A stretch of DNA of 64,000 nt from the NCBI RefSeq assembly GCF_009659625.1, contig NZ_VOIW01000001.1, positions 1,178,001-1,242,000 on the forward strand, in the 5' to 3' direction. The notes under the pieces were generated by a model. It had not been told where the DNA came from. It searched no databases and saw only the letters and a program-made list of their open reading frames with translations. The position numbers and the translations under genes are program-made. Below, in pieces: positions 8,504 through 18,445 of the stretch. Source of the DNA: Pseudomonas haemolytica (GTDB lineage: Bacteria; Pseudomonadota; Gammaproteobacteria; Pseudomonadales; Pseudomonadaceae). Every line of letters starts with the position of its first letter. Within the stretch, counting starts at the first letter, position 1.

Positions 8504-9773
8504 GGTTGGCAGTCTCAAGGATCAGGATGGCGCGGAAGTCGTTGACGTTGGTGCGGGTCGGCTCGGTGATGATCAGCCCGTCGAGGGCGGCGAAATAGCC
8601 GTAGCCGTTGTTGTTATCCAACTCGTCGCTGGCCGACAGCCCCAGTGCCTCGGCGCGGGCGTAACTGCTGGGGGTCATGATGGCGCCGGCGTTGTCTTCC
8701 GAGCCGTCGATGCCATCGGTGTCGCCGGCCAGGGCGTATACGCCGGGCAGGCCCTTTAGGCTGTCGGTGAGGCTGAGCAGGAACTCCGCATTGCGCCCGC
8801 CACGGCCATTGCCGCGCACGGTGACGGTGGTTTCGCCACCGGAGAGGATCACGCACGGCGCCGCGAGTGGCTGGCCATGCTGGACAATCTGCCGGGCGAT
8901 ACCGGCGTGCACCTTGGCCACCTCCCGCGCTTCACCTTCCAGGTCGCCAAGGATCAGCGGGCTGAACCCGGCCTGGCGCACTTTCACCGCCACCGCCTCC
9001 AGGGATTGCTGCGGGCGGGCGATCAATTGGAAGTGGCTGCGGGCGAGTACCGGGTCGCCGGGCTTGACCGTTTCTGACGCGGGGTTTTGCAACCAGTTGC
9101 GCACTGAGGTGGGGGCGTCGATACCGTAACGCTTGAGGATCGCCAGGGCCTGCTGCGAGGTGCTGGGGTCACCGACGGTCGGGCCGGAGGCAATCACCGT
9201 GGCCTGGTCGCCCGGCACATCGGAAATTGCATAGGTGTAGACGGTGGCCGGCCAAGCCGCCTTGGCCAGTCGCCCGCCCTTGATCGCCGAGAGGTGCTTG
9301 CGCACGCAGTTCATCTCGCCAATGGTGGCGCCGGATTTGAGCAGGGCTTTGTTGATGCTTTGCTTGTCGGCCAGGCTGATGCCTTCGGCGGGCAAGGCCA
9401 GCAATGCGGAGCCGCCGCCGGAGAGCAGGAAGATCACGCGGTCGGCTTCGCCGAGGTTGCTGATCAGTTCCAGTACGCGCTGGGCCACGGCCAGGCCGGC
9501 AGCGTCGGGGACCGGGTGGGCTGCTTCGACCACCTCGATTTTTTTGCACGGCGCGCCGTGGCCGTAGCGGATGACCACCAGGCCCGACACTTCGCCCTGC
9601 CAGCAGTCCTCGACGACAAGCGCCATGGCGGCCGCGGCCTTACCGGCGCCGACCACGATCACCCGACCACTGCGGTCGGCGGGCAGGTAAGGTTCAAGGA
9701 CTAGCCGGGGGTGGGCAGCGTCGATGGCTGCGGCGAACAGCTCGCGAAGCAGGTGTTGCGGATCGACCGACAT
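8493..9773 (-). CDS. ttuD: Glycerate 2-kinase / hydroxypyruvate reductase family (MOFRL)
   Basis: A 426-residue protein of the GckA/TtuD family. The name hydroxypyruvate reductase is historical; members characterised as kinases phosphorylate D-glycerate to 2-phosphoglycerate. It shows the N-terminal VVGAGKAAAAMA nucleotide-binding segment, a glycine-rich LLSGGGSALL loop, and the C-terminal MOFRL domain with AGDTDGIDGSEDNAGA. It sits between glxR (tartronate semialdehyde reductase, which makes glycerate) and pyruvate kinase, so a 2-phosphoglycerate product fits the pathway well. A REPIN lies in the 178-base gap separating it from glxR. Confidence 0.92.
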   Translation of the reverse strand: MSVDPQHLLRELFAAAIDAAHPRLVLEPYLPADRSGRVIVVGAGKAAAAMALVVEDCWQGEVSGLVVIRYGHGAPCKKIEVVEAAHPVPDAAGLAVAQRVLELISNLGEADRVIFLLSGGGSALLALPAEGISLADKQSINKALLKSGATIGEMNCVRKHLSAIKGGRLAKAAWPATVYTYAISDVPGDQATVIASGPTVGDPSTSQQALAILKRYGIDAPTSVRNWLQNPASETVKPGDPVLARSHFQLIARPQQSLEAVAVKVRQAGFSPLILGDLEGEAREVAKVHAGIARQIVQHGQPLAAPCVILSGGETTVTVRGNGRGGRNAEFLLSLTDSLKGLPGVYALAGDTDGIDGSEDNAGAIMTPSSYARAEALGLSASDELDNNNGYGYFAALDGLIITEPTRTNVNDFRAILILETANHDA

Positions 9774-9838
9774 AAGCGGGCTCCCGGGGATTCTTGTTGT
9801 TAGGAGTGCAGCTATTTCAGATTTGAAATGCGGTCAAA

Positions 9839-9931
9839 ATGTGGGAGGGGGCTTGCTCCCGATAGCGGTGTATCAGTCGACATAGTGGTTGAATGACAGA
9901 TTGCTATCGGGAGCAAGCCCCCTCCCACACT
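9839..9931. repeat. REPIN 3, inside the glyoxylate operon (ttuD-glxR gap)
   Basis: GTGGGAGGGGG-class paired REP, arms outward as in REPIN 1, with a 36-base inner region. It lies between co-oriented genes of one operon, so its hairpin would be present in the polycistronic mRNA. It is almost identical to REPIN 4, one gene upstream in the same operon. Confidence 0.92.
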
Positions 9932-9951
9932 GGATTGCATTCCAAGGTGTC

Positions 9952-10842
9952 TTACTTCTCGCGAATCGAGAAATTGGCCATATGCTCCAGGCCCTTGATC
10001 AGCGCCGAGTGGTCCCAGTTACCGCCGCCAATCGCCGTGCAGGTGCTGAACACTTGCTGGGTGCCGGCGGTGTTGGGCAGGTTGATCCCCAGTTCCTTGG
10101 CGCCGGCCAATGCCAGGTTCAGGTCCTTCTGGTGCAGGTTGATACGGAAGCCCGGGTCGAAGGTGCCCTTGATCATTCGCTCGCCATGCACTTCCAGGAT
10201 CTTCGACGACGCAAAGCCGCCCATCAGCGCTTCACGCACCTTGGCCGGGTCGGCACCGTTTTTTGCGGCGAACAGCAGCGCTTCAGCCACCGCCTGGATG
10301 TTCAGCGCGACGATGATCTGGTTGGCAACCTTGGCGGTCTGGCCATCGCCGTTGCCACCCACCAGGGTGATGTTCTTGCCCATGCTCTGGAACAGCCCCA
10401 GGGCGCGTTCGAAGGTCTGTGGCTCGCCACCGACCATGATGCTCAAGGTACCGGCCTTGGCGCCGACTTCACCGCCGGACACTGGCGCATCGAGGTACTG
10501 TGCGCCGCTCTGGTTGATCTTGGCGGCGAACGCTTTGGTCGCGGTGGGGGAGATCGAACTCATGTCGATCACCACTTTGTTCGGCGACAGGCCGGCGGCT
10601 ACACCGTCGGCGCGGAACAGCACGTCATCGACCTGCGGGGTATCCGGGACCATCACAATGATGAACTCGGCTTCCTGGGCGACTTGTTGCGGGTTGGCCA
10701 GGGCGATGGCGCCGGCAGCGATCAGCTCGGCGGGAGCCTTGCCGTGGTGTTCCGAGAGAAACAGTTGGTGACCGGCTTTCTGCAGGTTAGCCGCCATGGG
10801 TTGGCCCATGATGCCGGTGCCGATAAATCCGATTTTAGCCAT
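9952..10842 (-). CDS. glxR: 2-hydroxy-3-oxopropionate (tartronate semialdehyde) reductase
   Basis: A 296-residue NAD(P)H-dependent beta-hydroxyacid dehydrogenase reducing tartronate semialdehyde to D-glycerate. The N-terminal Rossmann motif reads GFIGTGIMGQPMAANL. The substrate site DAPVSGGEVGAKAG and the catalytic lysine region GDGQTAKVANQI follow. The ATG at 10842 has AGAGGA eight bases upstream; the longer frame to 10953 is translation of REPIN 4 sequence and is rejected. Its place between hyi and ttuD matches the standard Pseudomonas glyoxylate operon. Confidence 0.95.
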   Translation of the reverse strand: MAKIGFIGTGIMGQPMAANLQKAGHQLFLSEHHGKAPAELIAAGAIALANPQQVAQEAEFIIVMVPDTPQVDDVLFRADGVAAGLSPNKVVIDMSSISPTATKAFAAKINQSGAQYLDAPVSGGEVGAKAGTLSIMVGGEPQTFERALGLFQSMGKNITLVGGNGDGQTAKVANQIIVALNIQAVAEALLFAAKNGADPAKVREALMGGFASSKILEVHGERMIKGTFDPGFRINLHQKDLNLALAGAKELGINLPNTAGTQQVFSTCTAIGGGNWDHSALIKGLEHMANFSIREK

Positions 10843-10907
10843 GATGAAAATCCTCTTGTTGTTAGGTCTACAGGCCTGGCACGGTCTGCTAAGCGCAGCA
10901 GATCCCC

Positions 10908-10998
10908 TGTGGGAGGGGGCTTGCTCCCGATAGCGGTGCATCAGTCGACACACCTGTTGAATGACAGATTGCTATCGGGAGCAAGCCCCCTCCCACAT
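10908..10998. repeat. REPIN 4, inside the glyoxylate operon (glxR-hyi gap)
   Basis: GTGGGAGGGGG-class paired REP. The 36-base inner region differs from that of REPIN 3 at only about five positions, whereas the other members differ widely. It occupies most of the gap between hyi and glxR. Confidence 0.92.
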
Positions 10999-11017
10999 TG
11001 GTTTTGTGTTGTTTGTG

Positions 11018-11800
11018 TCAGATCGCGTTATGGGTTTTGAGCCAACCCAAACCCGCTTCGGTCGTGGTCAACGGCTTGTACTCACAGCCAACCCAACCCG
11101 TATAACCAATGCGGTCCAGATGCTCGAACAGGAAGCGATAGTTGATCTCCCCAGTCCCCGGCTCATTGCGCCCCGGGTTATCCGCCAGTTGGATATGGTT
11201 GATCTCACCCAGGTGCGCCGCCATAGTCCGCGCCAAGTCACCTTCCATGATTTGCATGTGATAGATGTCGTATTGCAGGAACAGGTTGTCACTGCCCACC
11301 TGTTCACGAATCGACAGGGCCTGGGCGGTGTTATTCAGGTAGAAGCCCGGGATGTCACGGGTGTTGATCATCTCCATCACCAGCTTGATGCCCACTGCCT
11401 GCAGCTTGTCGGCGGCGTACTTGAGGTTGGCGACAAAGGTCTTTTCCAGGGTTTCATCGTCCACACCTTGTGGCCGGATACCCGCCAGGCAGTTGACCTG
11501 GGTGTTGCCCAGTACCTGGGCGTAAGCGATGGCCAGCTTGACCCCGGCGCGAAACTCCTCGACCCGGTCCGGGTGGCAGGCCAGGCCGCGCTCACCCTTG
11601 GCCCAGTCACCGGCCGGCAAGTTGAACAGCACTTGGGTCAGGCCATTGGCATCGAGCTGCGCCTTGATCTCGGCGGAGCTCAATTCATACGGGAACAGGT
11701 ATTCCACACCTTCGAAGCCGGCATCGGCGGCTGCCTTGAAGCGAGCAAGGAAGTCCTGTTCGGTGAACAGCATGGACAGGTTGGCGGCAAAGCGCGGCAT
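11018..11800 (-). CDS. hyi: Hydroxypyruvate isomerase
   Basis: A 260-residue TIM-barrel isomerase interconverting tartronate semialdehyde and hydroxypyruvate. It begins MPRFAANLSMLF and carries the family segments FEGVEYLFPYE, MEMINTRDIPGFYL and LQYDIYHMQIMEGDL, the last including conserved metal and catalytic residues of this xylose-isomerase-like fold. The ATG at 11800 is preceded by AAGGAGAACCCT and lies ten bases after the gcl stop codon. The frame is open further upstream into gcl, but that part is spurious. Confidence 0.95.
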   Translation of the reverse strand: MPRFAANLSMLFTEQDFLARFKAAADAGFEGVEYLFPYELSSAEIKAQLDANGLTQVLFNLPAGDWAKGERGLACHPDRVEEFRAGVKLAIAYAQVLGNTQVNCLAGIRPQGVDDETLEKTFVANLKYAADKLQAVGIKLVMEMINTRDIPGFYLNNTAQALSIREQVGSDNLFLQYDIYHMQIMEGDLARTMAAHLGEINHIQLADNPGRNEPGTGEINYRFLFEHLDRIGYTGWVGCEYKPLTTTEAGLGWLKTHNAI

Positions 11801-11810
11801 AGGGTTCTCC

Positions 11811-13586
<1,776 letters not shown>

Positions 13587-13613
13587 GGTTTTGGTGCCTC
13601 TTGCGTTTTGTAA

Positions 13614-13623
13614 TTGTATACAA
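13614..13623. promoter_or_regulatory. Palindromic operator candidate TTGTATACAA (gcl side)
   Basis: A perfect 10-bp palindrome about 10-20 bases downstream of the predicted gcl start point, where a bound repressor would block transcription. An identical copy lies 128 bp away. The form is like sites of GntR/FadR-type regulators, but the protein is unknown. Confidence 0.6.
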
Positions 13624-13638
13624 GTGGTGTTTGTCCAA

Positions 13639-13668
13639 AGTGTATTCACGGCGGGCTGCGCAGGTCAA
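13639..13668 (-). promoter_or_regulatory. Sigma-70 promoter candidate of the gcl operon
   Basis: On the minus strand, TTGACC (13668-13663) and TACACT (13644-13639) are separated by 18 bases. The expected start point is near 13632, giving a leader of about 46 bases that contains the TTGTATACAA palindrome. Confidence 0.55.
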
Positions 13669-13741
13669 TGCATTTTGTAAACTGACCTTTGCGTTGGTCG
13701 GAACGGCTTTTTTAGACGTATGGAGCTTATGTTGGAAAATA

Positions 13742-13751
13742 TTGTATACAA
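13742..13751. promoter_or_regulatory. Palindromic operator candidate TTGTATACAA (glcG-like side)
   Basis: Second exact copy of the palindrome, about 93 bases before the divergent glcG-like gene. It lies between a weak TTGGAA -35 and TAAAGC -10, so a bound protein could block this promoter too. Confidence 0.55.
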
Positions 13752-13776
13752 AAATAAAGCTGATTGTGTTCTATTT

Positions 13777-13800
13777 GTTTGATCGAGCATCTGATCAAAC
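13777..13800. promoter_or_regulatory. Inverted repeat GTTTGATC-N8-GATCAAAC
   Basis: A perfect 8-bp inverted repeat with an 8-base spacer in the leader of the glcG-like gene, 43 bases before its start codon. It could be a second operator or an mRNA hairpin; it is unrelated in sequence to TTGTATACAA. Confidence 0.45.
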
Positions 13801-13843
13801 AGAACTCCACCGCTTTACCCATAACAAGATGAGGACGGCACCT

Positions 13844-14284
13844 ATGAGCGCTTTAACCTTGAAACTCGCCACCCAACTGGCCAGCCAGGCCCTTACCGCA
13901 GGCCGCACGATTTCTGCTGCGCCGTTGACCATTGCGGTACTCGACAGTGGTGGCCACCTGATCACTCTGCAGCGTGAAGACGGCGCCAGCCTGCTGCGCC
14001 CGCAAATCGCCATCGGCAAGGCCTGGGGCGCAATTGCCCTGGGCAAAGGCTCACGCTTGCTGGCACTGGACGCGCAGCAACGGCCGGCGTTTATTGCTGC
14101 GTTGAATAGCCTGGGGCAGGGCAGCGTGGTGCCGGCACCGGGTGGGGTGTTGATTCGCGATCAGGCGGGGTTGGTGTTGGGGGCGATCGGGATCAGTGGG
14201 GATACGTCGGATATTGATGAGCAGTGTGCGATCACGGCGATCGAGGGGGTGGGGTTGATGGCGGATGCGGGGGTGTCTGCCTGA
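13844..14284 (+). CDS. GlcG/HbpS family protein (DUF336)
   Basis: A 146-residue cytosolic protein of the GlcG/HbpS fold. The pattern TIAVLDSGGHLITLQREDGA, followed by GKAWGAIALGKGS and a C-terminal GAIGISGDTSDIDEQCA, is typical. Homologues accompany glycolate and glyoxylate genes, and some related proteins bind haem; the biochemical role of this branch is not known. It is transcribed divergently from gcl across a region with two identical palindromes, so shared control is likely. The ATG at 13844 has GAGGA upstream. An in-frame ATG at 13829 is possible. Confidence 0.85.
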   Translation: MSALTLKLATQLASQALTAGRTISAAPLTIAVLDSGGHLITLQREDGASLLRPQIAIGKAWGAIALGKGSRLLALDAQQRPAFIAALNSLGQGSVVPAPGGVLIRDQAGLVLGAIGISGDTSDIDEQCAITAIEGVGLMADAGVSA

Positions 14285-14307
14285 TACTTCAGTGACTGGC
14301 AGGGCCT

Positions 14308-14401
14308 CTTCGCGAGCAAGCCCGCTCCCACATTTTGTCTGTATTCACAAATAGATATCTGTGAACCCAATCCAATGTGGGAGCGGGCTTGCTCGCGAAT
14401 A
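14308..14401. repeat. REPIN 5 (CTCGCGAA class, TTCACAAATAGA loop)
   Basis: Arms TTCGCGAGCAAGCCCGCTCC and complement flank a loop containing GTATTCACAAATAGATATCT and GTGAACCCAATCCAATGTGG. The loop is nearly the same as in REPIN 6 and recognisably the same as in REPIN 8, which has other arms. It separates the glcG-like gene from the convergent tetR gene. Confidence 0.92.
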
Positions 14402-14420
14402 GCACAGGCACCACGGCCCC

Positions 14421-15026
14421 TCAGTCCAGCTCACAGCCCTTGAGCACCAACCGAATAATCGTCTGCGCCGCCGCCTCATAGTCGGCTTCATCCAACTTGG
14501 CCTTGCCGGTGACCGCCGAGATCTGCCAGTCAAAATCCGCATAGGTCTGGGTTGCTGCCCAGATGCTGAACATCAGGTGGTTAGGGTCAATGGTGGCAAT
14601 CAGGCCACGGTCCACCCAGTTCTGGATGCAATCGATGTTGTGCTTGGCCTGGGCGTTGAGCTGGTCAACCTGCTCGGTGCTCAGGTGCGGGGCGCCGTGC
14701 ATGATTTCGCTGGCGAATACCTTGGAGGCGAATGGCAGGTCACGGGAAATGCGGATTTTCGAGCGGATGTAATTGCTCAGCACCTCCTTGGGCTGGCCGT
14801 CCGGGTTGAACGGCGTGGAGGCGGCCAGGATCGGCTCGATAATGCTCTCGAGCACCTCGCGGTAGAGGTTGTCCTTGGACTTGAAGTAGTAGTAGACGTT
14901 GGGCTTGGGCAGCCCGGCCTTGGCGGCGATATCGCTGGTCTTGGTCGCGGCGAAGCCCTTGTCGGCAAACTCCTCGCTCGCCGCCCGCAGGATTTTTTCT
15001 TTGTTGCGCTCGCGAATGCTGCTCAT
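14421..15026 (-). CDS. TetR-family regulator, RutR-like
   Basis: A 201-residue repressor. The N-terminal helix-turn-helix reads ATKTSDIAAKAGLPKPNVYYYFKSK, and the C-terminal ligand domain (FASEIMHGAP, IDPNHLMFSIWAATQTYADF) resembles the YcdC/RutR group that senses pyrimidines or related compounds. In P. aeruginosa a TetR gene follows the gcl cluster in the same way, so control of gcl is plausible, though only from context. It is not clear that a RutR-like protein would use TTGTATACAA. The start at 15026 (MSSIRERNKEK) is preferred over longer forms. Confidence 0.85.
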   Translation of the reverse strand: MSSIRERNKEKILRAASEEFADKGFAATKTSDIAAKAGLPKPNVYYYFKSKDNLYREVLESIIEPILAASTPFNPDGQPKEVLSNYIRSKIRISRDLPFASKVFASEIMHGAPHLSTEQVDQLNAQAKHNIDCIQNWVDRGLIATIDPNHLMFSIWAATQTYADFDWQISAVTGKAKLDEADYEAAAQTIIRLVLKGCELD

Positions 15027-15160
15027 AAACCAGAGATTTCCTTGCCATGACAGGCGGTTGCGCATGGTAGCACCGGCCATCCGGGTGCCTCAACAATCTG
15101 CCCACAACGCCTTGCGCCGCGCTATGCTCGCCCGATCTCCCCCTTACGGATACTTGATTC

Positions 15161-16075
15161 ATGGCAGGAAGCAGCTTGTTGGTTTTGCTCGACGATATCG
15201 CCGCGGTTCTCGATGACGTTGCACTGATGACAAAAATGGCGGCAAAGAAGACCGCCGGTGTACTGGGTGACGACCTGGCACTCAATGCCCAGCAAGTTTC
15301 CGGTGTGCGCGCCGAGCGGGAAATTCCGGTGGTGTGGGCGGTGGCCAAGGGCTCGTTTATCAACAAGTTGATCCTGGTGCCCGCCGCGCTGTTGATCAGC
15401 GCCTTTGCCCCGTGGGCGGTAACGCCGCTGTTGATGCTTGGCGGCGCGTACCTGTGTTTTGAAGGCTTCGAGAAACTCGCGCATAAATTCCTGCACAGCA
15501 AGGCCGAGGATCAGGCCGAACATGCGCAGTTGGTCGAAGCCGTGGCCGACCCGGCGACCGATCTGGTGGCCTTTGAAAAGGGCAAGATCAAAGGCGCGAT
15601 CCGCACCGACTTTATCCTCTCGGCGGAAATCATCGCCATCACCCTCGGCACCGTGGCCGACGCGCCGTTGATGCAGCAGGTGATCGTGCTGTCGGGCATT
15701 GCCATTGTCATGACCGTAGGCGTCTATGGGCTGGTGGCCGGCATCGTCAAGCTGGATGACCTGGGCCTGTGGCTCACTCAGAAGCCTGGCCAGGCGGCGC
15801 GCAGTATTGGCGGCGCCATCCTGCGTGCAGCACCGTACATGATGAAGAGCCTGTCGGTGATTGGTACGGCGGCGATGTTCCTGGTAGGCGGCGGGATTCT
15901 CACCCATGGCGTGCCGGTGGTGCATCACTGGATCGAAACGGTCAGCCAGGGCGCGGGCGGGGTGGCGTGGCTGGTACCGACGCTGCTCAATGGTGTGGCG
16001 GGGATTATCGCTGGGGCGGTGGTGCTGGCAGTGGTCGCAGTGGTCGGCAAGGCGTGGAAAGCGCTGAAGGCTTGA
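15161..16075 (+). CDS. DUF808 inner-membrane protein (YedI-like)
   Basis: A 304-residue protein matching the DUF808/YedI family from end to end, starting [21 protein letters not shown]. It has a hydrophilic N-terminal quarter, then several hydrophobic helices (for example [15 protein letters not shown] and [21 protein letters not shown]). The function of the family is unknown. It faces the tetR gene across 134 bases and ends at a strong bidirectional terminator. No convincing ribosome binding site is seen before the ATG. Confidence 0.85.
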   Translation: MAGSSLLVLLDDIAAVLDDVALMTKMAAKKTAGVLGDDLALNAQQVSGVRAEREIPVVWAVAKGSFINKLILVPAALLISAFAPWAVTPLLMLGGAYLCFEGFEKLAHKFLHSKAEDQAEHAQLVEAVADPATDLVAFEKGKIKGAIRTDFILSAEIIAITLGTVADAPLMQQVIVLSGIAIVMTVGVYGLVAGIVKLDDLGLWLTQKPGQAARSIGGAILRAAPYMMKSLSVIGTAAMFLVGGGILTHGVPVVHHWIETVSQGAGGVAWLVPTLLNGVAGIIAGAVVLAVVAVVGKAWKALKA

Positions 16076-16088
16076 TGCTGACGGCAAT

Positions 16089-16120
16089 AAAAAAGGCCAT
16101 TCATTCGAATGGCCTTTTTA
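16089..16120. terminator. Bidirectional terminator between DUF808 and mlaA genes
   Basis: An AAAAAGGCCATTC stem pairs with GAATGGCCTTTTT across a 4-base loop. The A and T tracts on the two sides let it work on both strands for the convergent genes that end at 16075 and 16132. Confidence 0.9.
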
Positions 16121-16131
16121 GTGGGCGTTTG

Positions 16132-16920
16132 TTACTCGGCAATCTGCAACTTGCGTGATTCCGTGTAGATGTAGCGCACCTTCTCATACTCGAACGGCGA
16201 GTTCATCTGACCGTAGCGGAAGCTGGTCTGGTAGCGCTTGTCCACCGCGCGCAGGGCCCAGATTTCCGGGTGGTTGGAGCTGACTTCGGACACGTTGAGG
16301 AAGTTGATCTGGGTTTCGGCGCCGTAGTCGACGATCAGGCCGGTAGTGTCACGCAGGTTCGAGGGGCCGAAAATCGGCAGTACCACGTACGCGCCGCCGG
16401 GCACGCCGTAGAAACCCAGGGTCTGGCCGAAGTCTTCGCTCTGGCGCGGCAGGCCCATGGCGGTGGCTGGGTCCCACAGGCCGGCGACGCCGATGGTGGT
16501 GTTGACCAGCAGGCGCCCGGTGGTTTCCAGGGAGCGGTGGCCCTTGAGTTGCAGCAGGCTGTTCAACAGGTTGGGCACGTCGCCCAGGTTGTTGAAGAAG
16601 TTGCTCACGCCGGTGCGCAGGAAACTCGGTGTGACATAACGGTAGCCATTGACCACTGGCAGGAACACCCACTGGTCGAAGCGGTAGTTGAAGTGGTACA
16701 CGCGGCGGTTCCACGACTCCAACGGGTCATACACGTTGAGGGCGGTCAGCGATGAGCGTTCAAACTCGCGCTGGTCCAGGCCCGGGTTGAACTTGAGCTT
16801 GGTCAGCGGCTCCTTGAAGCCGTCAGTATCGACCTTGACCGGTTCATGGGCCTTGCTGTTGTCGGCATTGGCCACGCCTGCGCACATCAGTGCGGCAAGC
16901 AGCAGAAGATATTTAGCCAC
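16132..16920 (-). CDS. MlaA/VacJ family protein lacking a lipobox
   Basis: A 262-residue homologue of MlaA, the outer-membrane component that removes phospholipids from the outer leaflet. Family segments are clear: NVYDPLESWNRRVYHFNYRFDQ, FLRTGVSNFFNNLGDVPNLLNSLLQ, and the LWDPATAMGL..DFGQTLG block. Unlike classical MlaA, the only N-terminal cysteine sits in ALMCAG, which does not fit a lipobox; a signal peptidase I site after GVANA is more likely. The start is GTG and overlaps the stop of the upstream hydrolase gene by eight bases, with GGAG nine bases before it. mlaBCDEF genes are not in the window. Confidence 0.88.
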   Translation of the reverse strand: MAKYLLLLAALMCAGVANADNSKAHEPVKVDTDGFKEPLTKLKFNPGLDQREFERSSLTALNVYDPLESWNRRVYHFNYRFDQWVFLPVVNGYRYVTPSFLRTGVSNFFNNLGDVPNLLNSLLQLKGHRSLETTGRLLVNTTIGVAGLWDPATAMGLPRQSEDFGQTLGFYGVPGGAYVVLPIFGPSNLRDTTGLIVDYGAETQINFLNVSEVSSNHPEIWALRAVDKRYQTSFRYGQMNSPFEYEKVRYIYTESRKLQIAE

Positions 16921-18211
16921 GGAAGAACTCCAGCATGGCGTCGGCGTTGACGCGGTAATTGAGGTTGCCGCAGTGGCCGCCCAGCGGGTAGACGGTCAAG
17001 CGATCGCCGAAGGTTTTACGCAGGAAACCCAGGTCGCCAGGGCCGAGGATCACGTCGTCGGCGTTGTGCATCACGGCGATTTTCGGGCTGTCGCGCAGGT
17101 AGTCCTTGAGGGCGTACAGGCTGACCTGGTCGATCAGTTGCAGCAGGCTGCCGCCGTCGGAGCGGGCGCGCCACATCGGGATCACTTGTTCGGTGAGGTA
17201 GCAGTCGAAGTCGCATTGCAGCGCACGCTTGAGGAACGGCGTGAGGCTGGTGCCTTCGGTGATTGGATACTTGGGAGGAATGATCAGGCCGCGGCGGTTG
17301 ATCAGGTCCGAGGTGAAGGCGATGTCGGCTGCCGAAAAGCGGAACGAGGTGCCGATCAGCATGGCCATCTGTTCGTTGCTCAGGTGCTGCTTGGACTGCT
17401 GGAAGTCATAGAGAAGCGCATCGTTGAGGTCGATGTAGCCTTTTTGCTGGAAGTAACGCGTCAGTTTGCTCAACACCAGCTCATAGAAGGTGGTGGTGTT
17501 GTTGATGCCCTTGACCTCGGTCTGTACCAGCTTGTCGAGGTTGGTAATCGAGGTGTAGAGGTTGACCGGCGGGTTGAGCAGCAGCACTTTCTTGAAGTTG
17601 AAGCTGCGACGGGTCTCGTCCAGCTTGCTCACAAACGCTGCATCCAGGGCGCCGAGGCTGTAGCCGGTGAGGTAAAAGTCGGTCACCGGCAACGAGGCGT
17701 TCTGTGCGCGCACGGCTTGCATCACGCGGTACATGTCTTCGGCGTCTTCCTGGGTGATACCCGGGGTGGCGAAGCGTGAAGCGGCGCTGATGAAGTCGAA
17801 GCTGGTAGGCGATGACAGCTGCACCACATGGTAGCCGGCCTGGTAATACAGCTTTTTCAGGTATTCGTTGATGCTGCTGTCAAACCGCGCGCCGGTGCCG
17901 GCGATCAGGAAGATCAGCGGCGCGGCGCGGTCCTGCTTGGCAATGCGGTAGGTGAGTTTTTTCACCGCCCAGAAGTTGTCCGGCAGGCTGAACTCGCGCT
18001 CGGGGCGCATATTCAAGGTGTAATCGGATTGGTTGATCTCGTCGTCAGTCGGCAGTTTTGGCCGAAGGTCGGGGGGGGTGGTGGCGATGGTCGCTTCGAA
18101 CGGATTGGTCAAAGGGTAGCCATAGCTGGCTGCGTCGATATCGACCGCCAGTGCTGACGCACTCAAAAATAGGCTGCCCAGCAAGGCAGCACAGCGCAAG
18201 GAACGGAGCAT
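16913..18211 (-). CDS. Exported alpha/beta-hydrolase-fold protein coupled to mlaA
   Basis: A 432-residue protein with a signal peptide ending SASALA-VD. An alpha/beta hydrolase core is suggested by LIFLIAGTGARFDS (oxyanion region), the nucleophile elbow FYLTGYSLGALDAA, an aspartate in HNADDVILGPGD and a late histidine in GGHCGNLNY. Homologues in Pseudomonas are often labelled serine/threonine protein kinase, which the sequence does not support. Overlap with the mlaA-like gene suggests the two act together at the envelope, possibly on lipids. The actual substrate is unknown. Confidence 0.75.
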   Translation of the reverse strand: MLRSLRCAALLGSLFLSASALAVDIDAASYGYPLTNPFEATIATTPPDLRPKLPTDDEINQSDYTLNMRPEREFSLPDNFWAVKKLTYRIAKQDRAAPLIFLIAGTGARFDSSINEYLKKLYYQAGYHVVQLSSPTSFDFISAASRFATPGITQEDAEDMYRVMQAVRAQNASLPVTDFYLTGYSLGALDAAFVSKLDETRRSFNFKKVLLLNPPVNLYTSITNLDKLVQTEVKGINNTTTFYELVLSKLTRYFQQKGYIDLNDALLYDFQQSKQHLSNEQMAMLIGTSFRFSAADIAFTSDLINRRGLIIPPKYPITEGTSLTPFLKRALQCDFDCYLTEQVIPMWRARSDGGSLLQLIDQVSLYALKDYLRDSPKIAVMHNADDVILGPGDLGFLRKTFGDRLTVYPLGGHCGNLNYRVNADAMLEFFRG

Positions 18212-18445
18212 GACTTAATCCCTAAGAGGAAACGTGCTGAATGAAGTTCGCAGGCTATGACCACCGCGTTGCCACCGAAGTGCCAGCCTGCGGCACGAAA
18301 AGTCGGAAAAAGCGTCGGAATCGGGGTAATAGTTGCCAGAAGATACACTTTGCCAGGCTATGTTGAATAGATATCTGCGCTAACACCTTGCTAACGGCCG
18401 CCGTGGGATTAAGCTGAGCGCCGTTTTTGCCTATCGGAGTGCCCC

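Noticed and set aside
10843..10953. Longer N-terminus of glxR
   Set aside because: Translated REPIN 4; the Rossmann motif and ribosome binding site place the start at 10842.
16913..18211. Annotation as serine/threonine protein kinase
   Set aside because: No kinase motifs are present; the sequence has a hydrolase nucleophile elbow and a signal peptide.
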